A stretch of DNA of 64,000 bases from Bacteroidia bacterium (GCA_027493955.1 JAOSJT010000001.1:4202552-4266551), one strand, 5' to 3'; shown: positions 1-10,317, counted from the stretch's first letter. Program-made: numbers and translations. Notes: generated by a model not told the origin, from the letters alone.

Positions 1-1
1 G

Positions 2-220
2 GAGGGGCAACTGCGGCGTACCTTCACCGCGCCCAGCTTCCACCGCGCGATGGCGCTGGCGGTACAGGCCGGCATGCTGGCCGATGTGGCGGATCATCAT
101 CCGGATATCGACATCCGCTATAACAAGGTCACCTTCGCGCTGTCGACGCACAGCGAAGGCGGCATCACGCAGAAGGATTTCGATCTCGCCGCACGGATCG
201 ACGAGGCGTTTGCGCAATGA
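2..220 (+). CDS. 4a-hydroxytetrahydrobiopterin dehydratase, C-terminal part (pterin-4a-carbinolamine dehydratase)
   Basis: The first 72 codons visible in frame 2 are the end of a pterin-4a-carbinolamine dehydratase, the small enzyme that dehydrates 4a-hydroxy-tetrahydropterin and so recycles the cofactor of aromatic amino acid hydroxylases. The family signature is clear: a His-His-Pro pair in DHHPDIDIRYNKVTFAL followed by the THSEGGITQKDFDLAARID tail. The 5' end lies before the window, so the start and first third cannot be judged. The stop overlaps the next gene's start by four bases (ATGA), so the two are probably co-transcribed. Full-length members are about 95-115 residues. Confidence 0.9.
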   Translation, partial: EGQLRRTFTAPSFHRAMALAVQAGMLADVADHHPDIDIRYNKVTFALSTHSEGGITQKDFDLAARIDEAFAQ

Positions 221-537
221 GCGCGGGCAACAGGCTCGAAGCGCTGAAGGGCTTCCTGGAGCAGGATCCGGACGATTCCTTCACCCGATACGCGCTGGCC
301 CTGGAATACATCGGTCGCGGAGACGAGAGCACGGGTATCGCGTTGCTGCGCGAGACCATCGAGCGCGATCCCTCCTACGTCCCCGGCTGGCACATGCTCG
401 CGCAGCAGCTCGTAAAGACCGGAGACTTCATCTCAGCCAGGGCGATATTCGAGGAGGGCATACGCGTCGCGCGAAGCACGGGCGACACCCACGCCGCCTC
501 CGAAATGGAAATGGAGATGGAAGAAGCGGGAGTGTGA
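217..537 (+). CDS. Small tetratricopeptide-repeat protein
   Basis: A 106-residue protein with no signal peptide or membrane segment. Residues about 5-100 form two to three TPR-like helical hairpins, for example DSFTRYALALEYIGRGD and PGWHMLAQQLVKTGDFISA, with the usual Ala/Gly/Tyr pattern. TPRs mediate protein-protein contacts; the partner cannot be inferred. It overlaps the pterin dehydratase gene by ATGA, so translation is probably coupled. The C-terminus is acidic and Met/Glu-rich. The gene is followed directly by a dispersed repeat block. Confidence 0.75.
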   Translation: MSAGNRLEALKGFLEQDPDDSFTRYALALEYIGRGDESTGIALLRETIERDPSYVPGWHMLAQQLVKTGDFISARAIFEEGIRVARSTGDTHAASEMEMEMEEAGV

Positions 538-587
538 CGATGTACGACGTACGATTATTGATCGTTCGTCTGTGAAGCGAGATCCGG

Positions 588-735
588 CGTATCGTGAAAA
601 GGTGAAATGGTGAAATGGTGAAAAGGTAACAGCCTCTTACCTTTTCACCTCGCCGCGGCGAGTCTTCGGCCTGCGGCCTTCGACTTTTTTCCTTTTCACC
701 TTTTTTCCTTTTCACCTTTTTACGAGCGCCCGATT
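588..735. repeat. Dispersed intergenic repeat: GTGAAAAGG runs flanking a CGCCGCGGCG palindrome
   Basis: Between the TPR gene and pyrE lies a run of GTGAAAAGG/GTGAAATGG units, then a core holding CTCGCCGCGGCGAG (a perfect 14-bp palindrome) and GGCCTGCGGCC, then complementary CCTTTTCACC units. The outer runs are inverted relative to each other, so a transcript could fold into one long stem. The same family recurs at 1466-1600, 8315-8520 and 10318-10498, always between genes. No coding function is evident. Confidence 0.8.
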
Positions 736-851
736 GGACGCACGGAGTAAGCAGATTTCGTCAATCGTAAGTCGATTCCCCTTTTTTTGCTCTCCCGCGC
801 ATTGCGTATACTTGAAGCTTGAGCATGTTTCACCATTATCAGGGCGCCGCG

Positions 852-1430
852 ATGGCAAAGACGCACGAAGAATTCCTCGACATTTTCAAACAGGCCGGTG
901 CCTTTCTCGAAGGCCATTTCGTGCTGACCTCAGGCCTGCACAGCCCGCATTATGTGGAGAAATTCCGCGTGCTGGAACACCCGCTGCATACGGCGGAGCT
1001 TTGCGCGGAATTCGTCGCGGAGTGGGGAGAGCAGCATCCGACGGTGGTGCTGGGACCCGCGACGGGCGGCATCATCCTCGCGCATGAAACGGCGAAGCAG
1101 CTCGGCGTGCGGGCCATGTTCACCGAGCGTCTCGACGGCGCCATGGTGCTGCGCCGCGGCTTCGAGCTCACGCCCGAAGACCGCGTGCTCCTCGTCGAGG
1201 ATATCGTCACCACGGGTGGCAGCATTTTCGAAGTGATCGAAGCGGTCAAAGCTACAGGGGCGCAGATCCTCGGCCTCGCCTTCCTTGTGGACCGCAGCGG
1301 CGGCAAGGTGAACTTCGGCATTCCATCCAAAGCCCTCCTCACCCTCGATGTGGTGACCTATCAACCCGACGATTGTCCTCTCTGCCGCGACGGCGTACCG
1401 ATACGCAAGCCGGGAAGATCGGGAAAGTAA
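852..1430 (+). CDS. pyrE: Orotate phosphoribosyltransferase
   Basis: Transfers the phosphoribosyl group of PRPP to orotate, giving OMP in de novo pyrimidine synthesis; cytosolic. The 192-residue product begins MAKTHEEFLDIFKQAGAFLE, matches the family's usual N-terminus (LEGHFVLTSGLHSPHYVEKF), and carries the PRPP-binding motif VLLVEDIVTTGGS near residue 115. The ATG at 852 was chosen because family homology begins there; an upstream in-frame ATG at 825 and TTG at 819 would add 9-11 residues. None of the three has a strong ribosome binding site. The last residues (PGRSGK) look tail-like. Repeats lie on both sides, so it is probably its own transcription unit. Confidence 0.93.
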   Translation: MAKTHEEFLDIFKQAGAFLEGHFVLTSGLHSPHYVEKFRVLEHPLHTAELCAEFVAEWGEQHPTVVLGPATGGIILAHETAKQLGVRAMFTERLDGAMVLRRGFELTPEDRVLLVEDIVTTGGSIFEVIEAVKATGAQILGLAFLVDRSGGKVNFGIPSKALLTLDVVTYQPDDCPLCRDGVPIRKPGRSGK

Positions 1431-1465
1431 CGAATGTACGATGCAGGATATTCGGATATCCGGGT

Positions 1466-1600
1466 ATCGTGAAATGGTGAAATGGTGAAAAGGTAAAATG
1501 GTGAAAAGGTGAAAAGGTGAAATGGTGAAAAGGTGAAAAGTCGAATATTCGCCGCGGCGGGGTAACAGCCTCGTACCTTTCTCACCTTTTTTTCTCCCTT
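1466..1600. repeat. Dispersed intergenic repeat, GTGAAAAGG / CGCCGCGGCG family (second copy)
   Basis: Downstream of pyrE are about ten imperfect GTGAAATGG/GTGAAAAGG units, then AAGTCGAATATTCGCCGCGGCGGGG and a short complementary CTCACCTTTTT stretch. The core is shorter than in the other copies and has lost the GGCCGCAGGCC hairpin. Unit count differs from the other copies, suggesting slippage. Confidence 0.75.
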
Positions 1601-1634
1601 TCAACGTCGCGCGAGATTTTCCAGGATGGGCGTG

Positions 1635-1767
1635 TGCGGCCCCCGTATGCACGTGTGAGGGGAAAGAAGTGTCGTCAGTCTCAGGCTGAGCTTGCTCCAG
1701 GCTGTGCTGGGCTGAGAGGCCCCCAACTGCCGTTGGGGGGTACAGGAAGTATCACCCTTAGGGCTGA
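1635..1767 (+). repeat. Solitary REP-like hairpin element related to the RAYT-associated array
   Basis: This stretch upstream of the acyl-CoA synthetase gene repeats the layout of the array at 13588-14402: a degenerate CCCC...GGGG hairpin, an AAGTGTCGTC head followed by a Leu-like CAGTCTCAGGCTG hairpin, then CCCCCAACTGCCGTTGGGGG (the same 20-bp hairpin found at about 14207 and 14355) and a decayed GGAAGTATCACCCT head. It lies 11 kb from the RAYT gene, so the element is dispersed rather than local. Confidence 0.7.
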
Positions 1768-1969
1768 CTGCGCCTGAATAACGTTGACCGAATGTTAGAT
1801 TGCTGCAAATCGTAAGTCGTCCCGCCTGCGCTCTCATGTACCGACGATTGTGCCATTGTCCTATGATGCTTCGGCGGGCAGGCAATCGTTAGTCGTCAAT
1901 CACATTGCGCGATCACGATTCATGGCGTATTTTTCAGACTTCCCTTACGCCCAAAATGTCGAGGCGCCC

Positions 1970-3778
1970 ATGAGTCTTGCTGTGACCTTTTCCACCATTC
2001 CGGAACTGTTCCTCAATCTGACGGACCGCTTTGAGCATGAGCAGCGGCCGCTGATGCTGAGAAAGGTAGACGGAAAATTTGAAGCGCTGCGCTATCATGA
2101 GGTGCGCGAGCAGACAGCTCTGCTTTACCATGCTCTGCTACGGTTGGGGATACAGGCCGGCGACCGCATCGGACTGCTGTCGGAAAACCGTCCCGAATGG
2201 GTCATCGCCGATCAGGCGATTTTGCTGCACGGCGCACAGGACGTACCCATTTTCCCGTCGCAGACCGCGAAGCAGGTCGAATTCATTCTCCAGGATGCCG
2301 GCGCGACGGCCATTTTCGTTTCCAACCGTTTTCAGCTCGCGAAAATCCAGCGCATTCGCAGCGATGTGAAATCGCTGCGCCACGTCATCGTGATGAACGA
2401 TCTGGACGACATGCCCGACGATGTGCTCAGCTGGTCGGCTCTGATCGCCTCCGGCGCGGCGGATCATGCGCAGCATCCGCATGCGCTTCGGGAGGCCGCG
2501 CAACTCGTCAAGCCCGACGATCTGGCGACGATCATCTACACCTCCGGCACCACCGGCAATCCCAAGGGCGTGATGCTGTCGCACAGCAATTTCGTGGCCA
2601 ATATCACCGCCGCCACGCAAATCCTCCCGATCGGAGAAGACGACACACTGCTCTCTTTTCTGCCGCTCTGCCATGTGTTCGAGCGCATGGCCGGCTATTA
2701 CACCGCCATGTCCTGCGGCGCCACCATCGCCTACGCCGAGAGCATAGACACCGTGGCGGAAAACATGCTGGAAGTGACGCCCACCATTGTTGTCGCCGTA
2801 CCGCGTCTCTTCGAGCGCATCTACAACCGTGTCGCCCGCATGGTGGAAAAGGACAGCGCCGCGAAACGCAAGATCTTCTATAAAGCCGTCGAGGTCGGAC
2901 GTGAATACGTACAGGCCGCGAAGCAGGGCAAACCGGGAGCGATGCTTCGCGCGAAGCATGCCATAGCCGACAAGCTGGTGTTTAGCAAGCTCAAGCAGCG
3001 GACAGGCGGACGCATAAGGTATTTCGTTTCCGGCGGAGCCGCTCTGCCGCGCGAGCTCGGCGAATTTTTCGAGGCCGTGGGCCTGCTCATCATCGAGGGC
3101 TACGGACTGACGGAAAGCTCCCCGGTAATCGCCGCCAATCGCATCGGGTCGCATCGCTTCGGCTCCGTGGGAAACCCCCTGCCGGGAGTGGAGGTGCGCA
3201 TCGCCGAGGATGGAGAAATTCTCTCGCGTGGTCCGCATATCATGCGCGGCTACTACAACAACAGAAAGGCGACCGAAGAGGCAATCGACAAGGACGGCTG
3301 GCTGCACACCGGCGACATCGGCGTGCTGGACGAGAAGGGATATCTGTACATCACGGACCGGAAAAAGCATCTCTTCGTCAGCTCTGGCGGCAAGAACATC
3401 GCGCCGCAGCCCATCGAGAGTCTGTTCGCAGGGAGCGATTACATCGATCAATTCGTACTCATCGGCGACAAGCGCATGTATCTTACCGCACTGATCGTAC
3501 CCGATATGGATGCGCTGAAACAGTACGCGAAAACCCACGGCATCACCTACGGCGATTCGAAGGAATTGCTGAAGCATCCGGACATTCACCGCCTGATCGA
3601 GCAAACGATACAGACACGCCAGAAGGACCTCGCGAATTTCGAGAAGGTCCGCCGCTTCAGTCTGCTCGAAGAGCCCTTTACCATCGAGAATGGCGAAATG
3701 ACGCCCAGCATGAAAATCCGCCGCAAGGCCGTGGAGGAACGTTATCAGGAGCTGATCGAGTCCATGTATCGCACCTGA
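1970..3778 (+). CDS. Long-chain fatty-acid--CoA ligase (AMP-forming acyl-CoA synthetase)
   Basis: Activates fatty acids to acyl-CoA through an acyl-adenylate, for beta-oxidation or lipid synthesis; cytosolic or membrane-associated. The 602-residue product has the AMP-binding P-loop TIIYTSGTTGNPKGVMLSH, the adenylate motif EGYGLTESSPV, the hinge region GWLHTGDIG and the C-terminal DRKKHLFVSSGGKNIAPQPIE, all in the expected order. Of the possible starts, the ATG at 1970 has GAGG five bases upstream and begins just before the conserved TIPELF block; ATG at 1922 would add 16 residues without a visible ribosome binding site. The family (FAA1/FadD15-like) typically has about 600 residues. It stands alone, 71 bp upstream of nuoA. 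Confidence 0.93.
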   Translation: MSLAVTFSTIPELFLNLTDRFEHEQRPLMLRKVDGKFEALRYHEVREQTALLYHALLRLGIQAGDRIGLLSENRPEWVIADQAILLHGAQDVPIFPSQTAKQVEFILQDAGATAIFVSNRFQLAKIQRIRSDVKSLRHVIVMNDLDDMPDDVLSWSALIASGAADHAQHPHALREAAQLVKPDDLATIIYTSGTTGNPKGVMLSHSNFVANITAATQILPIGEDDTLLSFLPLCHVFERMAGYYTAMSCGATIAYAESIDTVAENMLEVTPTIVVAVPRLFERIYNRVARMVEKDSAAKRKIFYKAVEVGREYVQAAKQGKPGAMLRAKHAIADKLVFSKLKQRTGGRIRYFVSGGAALPRELGEFFEAVGLLIIEGYGLTESSPVIAANRIGSHRFGSVGNPLPGVEVRIAEDGEILSRGPHIMRGYYNNRKATEEAIDKDGWLHTGDIGVLDEKGYLYITDRKKHLFVSSGGKNIAPQPIESLFAGSDYIDQFVLIGDKRMYLTALIVPDMDALKQYAKTHGITYGDSKELLKHPDIHRLIEQTIQTRQKDLANFEKVRRFSLLEEPFTIENGEMTPSMKIRRKAVEERYQELIESMYRT

Positions 3779-3849
3779 ACGCGGTTTGGCGGCTGACGGG
3801 GATTTTCCTACATTATTCTTTTGACAGAAACAATAGTTTCATCACGCAC

Positions 3850-4206
3850 ATGATTGAATCCTACATCCCGATTTTCATGATCCTTGGCGCCGCCATGGTC
3901 TTCGGCGTCGTCTCCGTGAACATGTCATGGCTCCTGGGGCCGCAGCGGCCGTATCGCGAGAAAATGACCACGTACGAAAGCGGCATCGACCCTGTGACGA
4001 CCGCTCACACCCGTTTTTCCGTGAAATACTACATGGTGGCGCTCTCCTTCATCATCTTCGACATCGAAGTGGTGTTCATGTATCCCTGGGCGGTACGCTT
4101 CAAGGAACTCGGATGGCCGGGTTTTGTTGTTATTCTTGTATTCGTGGTCGTCCTTGTGGTCGGCTTCATTTACGAGTTGAAGAAAGGAGCATTACGATGG
4201 GATTAG
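3850..4206 (+). CDS. nuoA: NADH-quinone oxidoreductase subunit A
   Basis: Small membrane subunit of respiratory complex I at the junction of peripheral and membrane arms. The 118-residue product has three hydrophobic helices (about residues 5-28, 62-82, 90-112), the conserved loop [23 protein letters not shown] and the acidic helix [16 protein letters not shown], all diagnostic for NuoA/ND3. It opens the nuoA-F operon; a TTGACA hexamer at 3821-3826 lies shortly upstream but no convincing promoter partner was found. Its TAG stop lies inside nuoB, a 10-base overlap. Confidence 0.96.
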   Translation: MIESYIPIFMILGAAMVFGVVSVNMSWLLGPQRPYREKMTTYESGIDPVTTAHTRFSVKYYMVALSFIIFDIEVVFMYPWAVRFKELGWPGFVVILVFVVVLVVGFIYELKKGALRWD

Positions 4207-4703
4207 AATCAGCGATAGGCGAAGGATACATTACCACAAAGCTCGACGCCCTGATCGGCTGGGCGCGCAAAAGTTCGCTCTGGCCGATGCCGATGGGACT
4301 TTCCTGCTGTGCGATAGAACTGATGTCCGCCGGCGATCCGCGCCACGACATCTCGCGCTTCGGCATGGAAGTGATGCGTTTTTCACCGCGGCAGTCCGAT
4401 GTGATGATTGTCGCCGGTACGGTGACGTACAAAATGGCCAGCGTCGTCCGCAAGATTTACGATCAGATGGCCGAACCCCGCTGGGTGATCGCCATGGGTG
4501 CCTGTGCGTCGTCGGGCGGCATGTTCCGTTCCTATTCCGTGGTGCAGGGCATTGACCAGTTCATTCCCGTGGATGTGTTCACCGCCGGATGTCCCCCACG
4601 TCCCGAGAATCTCTTCCATGCGCTGATCGAGCTGCAGGACAAAGTCAGCAAATCCAGCGTGCTGGACTATCAGAACCGCAAAGATCCGATCATTGTCCAA
4701 TAA
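4197..4703 (+). CDS. nuoB: NADH-quinone oxidoreductase subunit B
   Basis: Carries iron-sulfur cluster N2, the last electron carrier before quinone in complex I. The 168-residue product holds all four expected cysteines: the adjacent pair in [10 protein letters not shown], one in GACASSGG and one in [10 protein letters not shown]. The start at 4197 has AAAGGAG about eight bases upstream and lies in the end of nuoA. The open frame continues further 5' through nuoA in another register, but that is not coding. It is followed after 36 bases by nuoC. Confidence 0.96.
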   Translation: MGLESAIGEGYITTKLDALIGWARKSSLWPMPMGLSCCAIELMSAGDPRHDISRFGMEVMRFSPRQSDVMIVAGTVTYKMASVVRKIYDQMAEPRWVIAMGACASSGGMFRSYSVVQGIDQFIPVDVFTAGCPPRPENLFHALIELQDKVSKSSVLDYQNRKDPIIVQ

Positions 4704-4739
4704 CGGCAGCCCACCGGGGCCCGGTCCAATCTTTACACC

Positions 4740-5240
4740 ATGAACGAAACCCTGGAAAAGCTCGTCGCCTCGATGAAAGATCGCTTCGGCGCGGGCATAA
4801 CGAACGTCACGGAATTCCGCGATGATGTGATCGTCACCGTCTCGCGCGATATCATCGTGGAGGCGACGACCTTTCTTCGCGACAATGCCGATTGCCCCTT
4901 TCCCCTGTGCGAGGACGTGTTCGGCGTCGACCAGTTCACGCGCAAGCAGCGTTTTGAGGTGAATTACCATTTTTTCTCCGTCGCAAAAAAGGAGAGAATT
5001 CATCTCAAGGTGCAGGTGGAGGAGCAGGATGCCTCCGTACCCTCCATCACCGGTGTGTTTCCCGGCGCGGGCTGGTACGAGCGTGAGACCTTCGACATGT
5101 ACGGCATCACCTTTCCCGGCAACAACGATTTACGCCGCATGTACATGCCGGAGAGCTACGAGTACTTTCCGCTGCGGAAGGATTTCCCGCTTATGGGCAT
5201 CCCCGGTTCCATTCCCCTTCCGAAGCGAGGTGGCGCATGA
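4740..5240 (+). CDS. nuoC: NADH-quinone oxidoreductase subunit C (30 kDa subunit)
   Basis: Peripheral-arm subunit that helps form the quinone site with NuoD. The 166-residue product contains the family pattern FEVNYHFFSVAKKERIHLKV, SITGVFPGAGWYERETFDMYGI and the C-terminal PLRKDFPLMG block. No fusion with nuoD is present; the two genes are separate but overlap by ATGA at 5237, so translation is coupled. Confidence 0.95.
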   Translation: MNETLEKLVASMKDRFGAGITNVTEFRDDVIVTVSRDIIVEATTFLRDNADCPFPLCEDVFGVDQFTRKQRFEVNYHFFSVAKKERIHLKVQVEEQDASVPSITGVFPGAGWYERETFDMYGITFPGNNDLRRMYMPESYEYFPLRKDFPLMGIPGSIPLPKRGGA

Positions 5241-6541
5241 GTACCGATCGTATCATCGCCGACGACATGTATCAGAGCCCCGTCGCGACATCCAGCATCC
5301 CACCCAAGGGACAGCGCACGCAGTTGCTGCAGGCGCTGCTGGACATGGATCCGGATCTCACCTACGACGATCCGCTGGAAAACGACATGATCCTGAGCAT
5401 GGGGCCTTCGCATCCCGCCACGCACGGTGTGTTGAGAATCCTTCTGCGTCTGGATGGTGAAACCATTGTCAGCGGTATTCCCGAGCTCGGCTATTTGCAC
5501 CGCGGCTACGAGAAAATCGCCGAGAACGAGACCTATCACGAATTCATCACACATACCGACCGTCTGGACTACCTCCAGCCGGTGCACAACAACGTCGGAT
5601 ATATTCTCGCGGTAGAGAAATTGCTGGGCATCGAAGCCCCGCCGCGCGCGCAGTACATCCGTACCATGCTCGCAGAGCTTGCGCGCATTTCCTCGCATCT
5701 CGTGGGTTTCGGTGTGATGGCCATGGACGTCGGGGCCATGACGCTGCTGCTATGGTGCTTCCGCGAGCGCGAGAAAATCCACGATATTTATGATCTGGTG
5801 ATCGGTGCGCGTTTCACGACCAGCTACACGCGTATCGGCGGATTGGCACAGGACATCACCCACGAAGGGCTGGCCGCCATCAGCGCGTTTCTGGATCAAT
5901 TCCCCGAACGCCTGGACGAAGGCGAGCGTCTGCTGAACCGCAACCGCATTTTCTTCGACCGCTGCCGCGGCACCGGGCTCATCACCGCGGAAGAAGCGCT
6001 GGCCTGGGGTTTTACCGGACCGAACCTCCGCGGATCCGGTGTGCCTCTGGACTTGCGCCGCGACAAACCCTATCTGGTGTACAACGACCTCGATTTCGAT
6101 GTCATCACCGAGACGGAAGGCGATTCGCTTGCGCGCTATTACGTCCGCCTCGCCGAGATGAAAGAGAGCGTGAAAATCGTTCGGCAGTGCATTGAAAAAC
6201 TTCCCTCCGGCAGCATACATGCGCATGAGCCGAAGAAGGTGCTGCCGAGGAAGGAACGCGTGTACACCCGCATGGAAGAATTGATCCACGATTTCATGAT
6301 CGTGAACTTCGGCGTCAATCCGCCCGCGGGTGAAGTGTATCAGGCGATCGAATCGTCGAAAGGACAGCTGGGCTTCCATATCGTGAGCCGCGGCGAAGGA
6401 CATCCATGGAGACTGAAAATCCGTTCTCCGTCATTCTGCAATCTTCAGGTCTTGCCCCATCTGCTGAAGGGACACATGATTTCCGACATCCTCGCGGTGC
6501 TCGGAAGCATCGATCCCGTGATGGGCGAAGCCGATAAATAA
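5237..6541 (+). CDS. nuoD: NADH-quinone oxidoreductase subunit D (49 kDa subunit)
   Basis: Forms most of the quinone-binding cavity of complex I and is descended from the NiFe-hydrogenase large subunit. The 434-residue product shows MGPSHPATHGVLRILLRLDGE, the GYLHRGYEK helix and the C-terminal RSPSFCNLQVLPHLLKG motif. The first 40 or so residues are an extra leader (STDRIIADDMYQSPVATSS) before homology begins; the ATGA overlap with nuoC supports the annotated start. Confidence 0.96.
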   Translation: MSTDRIIADDMYQSPVATSSIPPKGQRTQLLQALLDMDPDLTYDDPLENDMILSMGPSHPATHGVLRILLRLDGETIVSGIPELGYLHRGYEKIAENETYHEFITHTDRLDYLQPVHNNVGYILAVEKLLGIEAPPRAQYIRTMLAELARISSHLVGFGVMAMDVGAMTLLLWCFREREKIHDIYDLVIGARFTTSYTRIGGLAQDITHEGLAAISAFLDQFPERLDEGERLLNRNRIFFDRCRGTGLITAEEALAWGFTGPNLRGSGVPLDLRRDKPYLVYNDLDFDVITETEGDSLARYYVRLAEMKESVKIVRQCIEKLPSGSIHAHEPKKVLPRKERVYTRMEELIHDFMIVNFGVNPPAGEVYQAIESSKGQLGFHIVSRGEGHPWRLKIRSPSFCNLQVLPHLLKGHMISDILAVLGSIDPVMGEADK

Positions 6542-6559
6542 CCAGCGAAGCACAGACCG

Positions 6560-7033
6560 ATGTTCAGCGAAGAAGAACTTCAGAAAGTACAGGAAATCCG
6601 CTCCCATTATCCGACGAATCTCGGCGCGGTGATGGGCGTGCTGCACATGATGCAGGACAAGTACGGCATGATTTCCGACGAGGCCATCAGCTACATCGCG
6701 AAGTTGATCGACGTGCCCGAGGAGAATGTGCTCGGCGTCGTATCCTTCTACGAGATGTACCATCAGCATCCGACGGGCAAGTACAAGCTGCAGGTATGCA
6801 CGAATGTGTCCTGCCTGCTCTGCGGATCCGACATGGTGCAGAAGACGATAAAGGACAAGATCGGCATCGGCATCGGAGAAATGACGGAAGACGGTTTATT
6901 CTCCGTGCACGAAGCCGAATGTCTCGGTTCCTGCGGCACCGCGCCCATGATGTCCGTCAACAAGACGTATCATGAAAAACTGAATCCCGAGAAAATAAAC
7001 GCAATTATTGACGAGCTGAAGGCGAAGGGCTGA
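6560..7033 (+). CDS. nuoE: NADH-quinone oxidoreductase subunit E (24 kDa, 2Fe-2S)
   Basis: Binds the [2Fe-2S] cluster N1a next to the flavin subunit. The 157-residue thioredoxin-like protein has the four cluster cysteines in CTNVSCLLCGSD and ECLGSCGTAPMM. The N-terminal helical domain (EEELQKVQEIRSHYP, LGVVSFYEMYHQHPTGKY) is typical. It lies 18 bp after nuoD. Confidence 0.95.
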   Translation: MFSEEELQKVQEIRSHYPTNLGAVMGVLHMMQDKYGMISDEAISYIAKLIDVPEENVLGVVSFYEMYHQHPTGKYKLQVCTNVSCLLCGSDMVQKTIKDKIGIGIGEMTEDGLFSVHEAECLGSCGTAPMMSVNKTYHEKLNPEKINAIIDELKAKG

Positions 7034-7061
7034 GGCCCGAGCCCGGAGAGCACCAAGGATC

Positions 7062-8314
<1,253 letters not shown>

Positions 8315-8333
<19 letters not shown>

Positions 8334-8520
8334 AAAGGTAAAAAGGAAAAAAGTCGAAGGCTGCAGGCCGAAGACTCGCCGCGGCGAGGTGAAAAGGTAG
8401 GAGTGCTTATCAAATAGCGTCCTACCTTTTTACCTTTTTACCCTTTCACGATCCCTTCCTGCCTTTTCACCCCGCCGCGGCGAATCTTCGACTTTTCACC
8501 CTTTCACGATCCCTCCCCCG
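8315..8520. repeat. Dispersed GTGAAAAGG / CGCCGCGGCG repeat, with left copy of a 113-bp direct repeat
   Basis: This block overlaps the end of nuoF. Positions 8337-8449 match 10338-10450 at 112 of 113 bases; the single difference is T versus C in the GGCYGCAGG hairpin. The copy includes GTGAAAAGG units, the CTCGCCGCGGCGAG palindrome and a unique segment reading TTATCAAATAGCGTCC. A second, inverted CCGCCGCGGCG core follows at about 8472. Confidence 0.85.
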
Positions 8521-8608
8521 CTTCCCCGAGAATTATTGGAAGTGTGGCTTCAGGAGTGTAACTTCCATAGGCGAAGTACAGAGAACATCCCGATAGACCG
8601 AGGCCATC

Positions 8609-8836
8609 TTGCTGGAAAGTAACAGAACGAATACTTGCATTAATAATAAAAGTATTCTCGTCCTACTTTCTGTATTTATGTTTTCTCTTGTGTATGCCAA
8701 TACCGAAGTGAAGGCGCAGACGTGGCAACGGATGAAGATGGAATTGCCGTCAGGTTATGACCGAATCAATGCCCAAAATGCCAACTTCGCTTCCGCGACG
8801 AAAGATATTGGGGGGGTACACAAACTGTATAAGTAG
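8609..8836 (+). pseudogene. Truncated secreted-protein remnant (signal peptide plus start of a sialidase/BNR-like repeat)
   Basis: A short open frame of up to 75 codons starting at a TTG. It encodes a hydrophobic signal-peptide-like stretch (ILVLLSVFMFSLVYANTEVKAQ) followed by TWQRMKMELPSGYDRINAQNA, which resembles the mature N-terminus of the T9SS protein at 9002-10303 (SWERRDFRLPD). The frame ends soon after a G-run at about 8812. The 160 bp that follow contain another frame reading SSVLTHNNSGRTN, similar to a BNR repeat, so this may be the rest of a decayed gene. No intact product is expected. Confidence 0.5.
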
Positions 8837-9001
8837 AGCTTAACTGATTACATTCAGAAGTAGTACGGAGACTGTTTTGGCTCGAAAACGCTACACCCCG
8901 AGCAGATTCGGAAATTGCGGGAAGCTCGGTCCTAACCCACAATAATTCGGGAAGAACCAACTATATCACTTGTTACTGAATCATTTAGAGGGACAGGGCC
9001 T

Positions 9002-10303
9002 TTGACACGACAGATCAATTTCTCCATGCTGTTCTTTCTTACGTTACTCCTGATCTCGGGTAGCAACGCAGCTTCGCAATCGTGGGAGCGCCGGGATTTC
9101 CGTCTCCCAGATAACCATCTGCTGGGAAGCAGTAGCGAGATATTTTTCAGCTCTCCCGACACGGGTTGGCTGCACAGCCGCGGATATCTCAAGAGTGGCG
9201 ACTATGTCGGCGACGTGATGATAAGCACTGACGCCGGGGATTCCTGGCAGTTAAGGCTTGAAGGTGTCGAAGCATTCTTTGCCATGGACGCCTCATTTCT
9301 CTGGGCCAGCAGACGTGACAGCCTTTTTTTTAGCACGAACAGTGGCGCTACCTGGGATACAATCCCTTTCCCTGTGTTCGTCCAGCAGCTGCACTTCGCG
9401 GATCGTACCCATGGCATCGCCTTGACGCCTGTCGGCGAGGAATGCCGGCGCACAAGCGATGGAGGCCGACACTGGCAACTCGCGGACACCCTCGTTCGCC
9501 TGACGTACAGGCAAGGGATCAGTTTTCCTGTTCCAGAGATCGGCTGGATGGTTTCAGACGAAAGTCCTTTTGCTTCCGATAACGGTATGATAGCACGGAC
9601 CTCCGATGCCGGTAAAAGCTGGACATATCAGGAACTTCTCCCGGATCATCAAGTGCCGATACTGTACAGCGTTTTGTTCCTGGATACACTCCGCGGATTC
9701 GCCGCCGGACCGGGACATTTGCTAAGCACCCAGGATGGCGGGAAAATCTGGTCATATATATTTCTGCCTGTTAGCGGGCGTACGCTGGCACGTTCGGAGC
9801 GCGGGGTGCTCTATGCGTCTGGATGGAATGGGGCCATTCTCTACTCCATCGATACAGGTACTACCTGGTTGTCCATGTCAACCGGTGCGAGCGCTACTAT
9901 TACGTATCTCGCTGCTGAGGGTACCGGCGGCAGGATCATGGCGTTCGCACGCCTCTCCGAGACCGAGGGGCTGCTTCTTCGCGTGGACGAAGAGAAGGTC
10001 CTGTCCGTGGTTTCCTTTCCGGACGGGCATTTACCATTGGGACTCGAGATACACACCTACCCGGCTCCCTTCTCTGAAATCCTTACGGTCGAGTTTTCGG
10101 CATCCATCGGGGAACATGCGGTTGCATTCGTCTACGACTTGGCCGGCAAGCTGATACATCGCGATGATCTCGGTATCGTCGCGCAGGAAAGATCCATCTG
10201 GCATTGGCGGCCCAGGACAGGAAAGCTTGCGAAAGGTCCCTATCTCCTTGTCATACAGGCAGGCAGCACCGGCGACATTGCTGTACTGCAATACACTAAA
10301 TAA
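9002..10303 (+). CDS. Secreted sialidase/BNR-like beta-propeller protein with T9SS sorting domain
   Basis: A 433-residue secreted protein. Residues 1-25 are a signal peptide (NFSMLFFLTLLLISGSNAAS). The middle has repeated Asp-box/YCF48-like units, for example STDAGDSWQLR, STNSGATWDTI, TSDGGRHWQL, TSDAGKSWTY and SIDTGTTWLS, expected to fold as a beta-propeller. The last 80 residues (YPAPFSEILTVEFS ... VYDLAGKLIHRD ... GPYLLVIQAG) match a T9SS type A sorting domain, so it is probably exported and anchored on the cell surface. The TTG start has AGAGGGA eight bases upstream; an ATG at 9026 is the alternative. It lies in a cassette between 113-bp direct repeats. Function unknown. Confidence 0.85.
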   Translation: MTRQINFSMLFFLTLLLISGSNAASQSWERRDFRLPDNHLLGSSSEIFFSSPDTGWLHSRGYLKSGDYVGDVMISTDAGDSWQLRLEGVEAFFAMDASFLWASRRDSLFFSTNSGATWDTIPFPVFVQQLHFADRTHGIALTPVGEECRRTSDGGRHWQLADTLVRLTYRQGISFPVPEIGWMVSDESPFASDNGMIARTSDAGKSWTYQELLPDHQVPILYSVLFLDTLRGFAAGPGHLLSTQDGGKIWSYIFLPVSGRTLARSERGVLYASGWNGAILYSIDTGTTWLSMSTGASATITYLAAEGTGGRIMAFARLSETEGLLLRVDEEKVLSVVSFPDGHLPLGLEIHTYPAPFSEILTVEFSASIGEHAVAFVYDLAGKLIHRDDLGIVAQERSIWHWRPRTGKLAKGPYLLVIQAGSTGDIAVLQYTK

Positions 10304-10317
10304 CCGCATATACCTCC

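Noticed and set aside
3927-4196. N-terminal extension of nuoB
   Set aside because: It overlaps nuoA in another frame and has no NuoB homology; a Shine-Dalgarno sequence precedes the ATG at 4197.
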